Source of the DNA: Argyresthia goedartella | Lineage: Eukaryota; Arthropoda; Insecta; Lepidoptera; Argyresthiidae | Assembly (NCBI GenBank): GCA_949825045.1 | Contig: OX463832.1 | Coordinates: 21,012,552 to 21,076,551, forward strand | Direction: 5' to 3' | DNA length: 64,000 bases | Part shown: positions 62,401 to 64,000 of the stretch, one piece after another | Position numbering within the stretch: position 1 is the stretch's first letter | How the letters are laid out: each line of letters opens with the position of its first letter | Position numbers and translations under genes: made by a program | Notes under the pieces: generated by a model | Seen by the model: only the letters and a program-made list of their open reading frames with translations | Database searches by the model: none | Told to the model about the DNA's origin: nothing

Positions 62401-63818
62401 GATTTAAACCAACCATTCGTCATACAGGGCCCGTCTTCGGCAACCACAACGGGACTAGGAATCCTCAAGGGAAGTGGTGGAAGTGCAGGTTCTAGAAGTA
62501 AAAGACATGTATTTGAGATTCAATAAGAATAACCCCAAAGAAACTACGAGCATAGAAGAATATATTTAAACCCACCGTTCGTCCTCGAAGGCTTGTTTAG
62601 TACCTGCCACGGTTGTTGAACGCGTGGAGGAGGGATGGACGGCGTGCCCTCCACTAACGGACAAGCCATCCGCAGTGGAGAGGATGCTATTCTGTAAAAT
62701 TATTTGTTATTATATAAAAAATAACCATTTGCATAACTTAATGATAATAAAATCATATTTTACCGTTTTAGCTTCCGCTCCGGGGCATCCGGCATCAAAA
62801 ATCTCCCCATCTGCTTAATTTCTCTCAGAGAAGATATCTTTTTACGCTGCTCTTCCGTAAGTTGCGACAGGTTTTTTTTGTCTTTGGCCTTGGCCTTTTT
62901 TATGAGTTTTAGCTCCTTAGACATAGACAGGCTAAAAAGTAAAAAATAATTATTAGTTACTGGTTTTATAATCTGTTTATAAGTATCGTTTTAAAATAAT
63001 ACGTGAAAACATAAATAAAAATAGTTTGTAACTAACATCCCAGATGGTCCAGCCACTGCATTGGCAGTCTTGGGGCGCTTCTCTGACTGTCTAAAAACAA
63101 AATGGTGAAGATAAATAATAAAGAAAATAATAAGTGAAACTGTGAATAAAAATAGATTGTAACTAACATCCCAGATGGTCCAGCCACTTCATTGGCAGTC
63201 CTGGGGCGCTTCTCTGACTGTCTAAAAACAAAATGGTGAAGATAAATAATAAAGAAAATAATAAGTGAAACTATGAATAAAAATAGATTGTAACTAACAT
63301 CCCAGATGGTCCAGCCACTGCATCGGCAGTCTTGGGGGGCTCCTCTGACTGTCTAAAAACAAAATGGTGAAGATAAATAATAAAGAAAATAATAAGTGAA
63401 ACTATGAATAAAAATAGATTGTAACTAACATCCCAGATGGTCCAGCCACTACATCGGCAGTCTTGGGGGGCTCCTCTGACTGTCTAAAAACAAATAATAA
63501 AGATAAATAACAAAGAAAATAATACGTGAAAATATAAATAAAAATTGCTTGTAACTAACATTCCAGCCAAAATCAACAAGTTATGGGCATAGGGCATATT
63601 ATGACATTAGTTAGTTCCATATATTAGTAGCATATTATTATATTAATTTTATTAGTAAAAAGAATTAAAAACTCATGTATATATAACCCAGAAGTGGGCG
63701 GAAAAAACCTGCCGATGATAATGATGATGATTAAAAATAATTACATGCTGAAAAGAGAGCGTCTGGCAAGACTGCCACATGCACGACCACCTCTGCCCCG
63801 CTTTTCGTTTCCGCGTGG
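59459..63818 (-). CDS. intron-rich piggyBac transposase gene, one in-frame stop
   Basis: piggyBac transposases cut and paste DNA at TTAA; related host genes exist (PGBD). On the minus strand I can chain 11 exons with GT-AG borders: 63818-63742, 63483-63430, 63352-63299, 63221-63168, 63090-63037, 62931-62764, 62686-62604, 62013-61905, 61818-61721, 61631-61554, 61191-59459. They total 2562 nt and every junction is in phase. The first exon encodes MPRGNEKRGRGGRACGSLAR. The last holds the core: NIAIDESLLLWKGR (first Asp), NLVMDNFYNSPLLS (second Asp), LSMGGVDKKDQM (third Asp), and a C-terminal zinc-binding CMWCAKSKKCTRTVWRCETC. A single TAA at 60821-60823 lies between DDDIIE and IMRETNRYAHDLL. It may be a pseudogene, an allele or a base error. 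The mini-exon count and the acceptor of exon 7 (AATAG) are inferred. Confidence 0.75.
62014..62600 (-). repeat. about 155-bp tandem repeat with exon-like cores
   Basis: Three or four units, marked by GTGCGAGCAT at about 62071, 62224 and 62382 and a degenerate one near 62540. On the minus strand each unit has an acceptor-like TTCTAG or TTATAG, a core AACCTGC(A/G)CTTCC... of about 50-75 nt, and a donor-like GTATGA. Core ends (CCT) spliced to the next start (AA) would make TAA, so I do not include them in the piggyBac coding model. They sit in its seventh intron, between exons 7 and 8. Confidence 0.65.
63037..63483 (-). repeat. four tandem 131-bp units, each with a 54-nt mini-exon
   Basis: Exon-like cores at 63430-63483, 63299-63352, 63168-63221 and 63037-63090 are spaced exactly 131 bp apart. 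Each has a TTTTTAG acceptor, 54 coding nt and a GTTAGT donor. The cores encode QSEKRPKTANAVAGPSG or variants (QSEEPPKTAD.VAGPSG), and each splices in phase to the next through an Ile codon split AT/A. Confidence 0.85.
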
Positions 63819-64000
63819 CATTTGAAACTGTAAAAAGCCAAGTAAAACAAAGCCATATCAACAAATAAAGTCATATAAAAATCCAAGTAAAACAAAGCCA
63901 AAGCCATATAAACCGACGTTTAAAAAAATAACAGTAGAAAATAATAATAATTGATGAATATAATGCATTTTTTTCAAGTGACAATAAAGCCGAAAATTAC
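63490..64000. other. upstream of piggyBac gene, window end
   Basis: Contains exon 1 of the piggyBac model (63742-63818) preceded by an acceptor-like TTTTTACAG, so a further 5' exon may lie beyond 63826. The doubled phrase AAGTAAAACAAAGCCA(TAT) occurs at about 63839 and 63885. I see no terminal repeat of the element. Confidence 0.4.

Noticed and set aside
63037..63483. CRISPR-like reading of the 131-bp regular array
   Set aside because: Regular spacing comes from tandem units with splice signals, the spacers are also repeated, and the genome is eukaryotic.

Overview
This window is nuclear DNA of an insect, most likely a moth or butterfly. The evidence is: spliced genes with GT-AG introns; closest recall of the larp and RpL4 products to insect orthologues; a short run of the insect telomere-type pentamer (CCTAA)n; and a dense set of transposons and SINE-like repeats of the kind common in Lepidoptera. 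Nothing bacterial or viral was recognised.

Only three ordinary host genes were found, all between 12.6 and 38.9 kb. The first coding exon of larp (La-related protein 1, minus strand, 12601-12957) leaves positions 1-12600 as what is probably its first intron, full of repeats. A LITAF-domain protein gene (minus strand, 14119-15051) has one uninterrupted coding block. RpL4 (ribosomal protein uL4, plus strand, 15770-38855) can be resolved into 11 exons that join in phase to a 435-residue protein. Its introns 9 and 10 each carry an identical 72-nt box C/D snoRNA-like sequence exactly 69 nt before the next exon. The other introns hold many SINEs, MITEs and transposon relics.

From 39 kb on, the window is a mosaic of mobile elements: a MULE (FLYWCH plus transposase, identical 72-bp terminal inverted repeats, 39861-41917); a Merlin-type element (about 42192-47424) whose long inverted arms each hold four tandem 328-bp units; a non-autonomous element with a perfect 8-bp target-site duplication (47719-48578, sister copy at 26965-27693); and a 5.56-kb LINE encoding an OTU protease domain, an AP-like endonuclease and a reverse transcriptase (50913-56470), inserted in an older Jockey-like LINE with a perfect 24-bp target-site duplication. 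Last comes a piggyBac transposase gene (minus strand, 59459-63818) that reads as 11 in-phase exons, four of them exact 131-bp-spaced tandem copies of a 54-nt mini-exon, broken by one in-frame TAA.

The most unusual items are the paired intronic snoRNA candidates, the intron-rich piggyBac gene with serial mini-exons, the array-armed Merlin element and the OTU-bearing LINE. Functional calls rest on motif recognition by eye; no database search was run.
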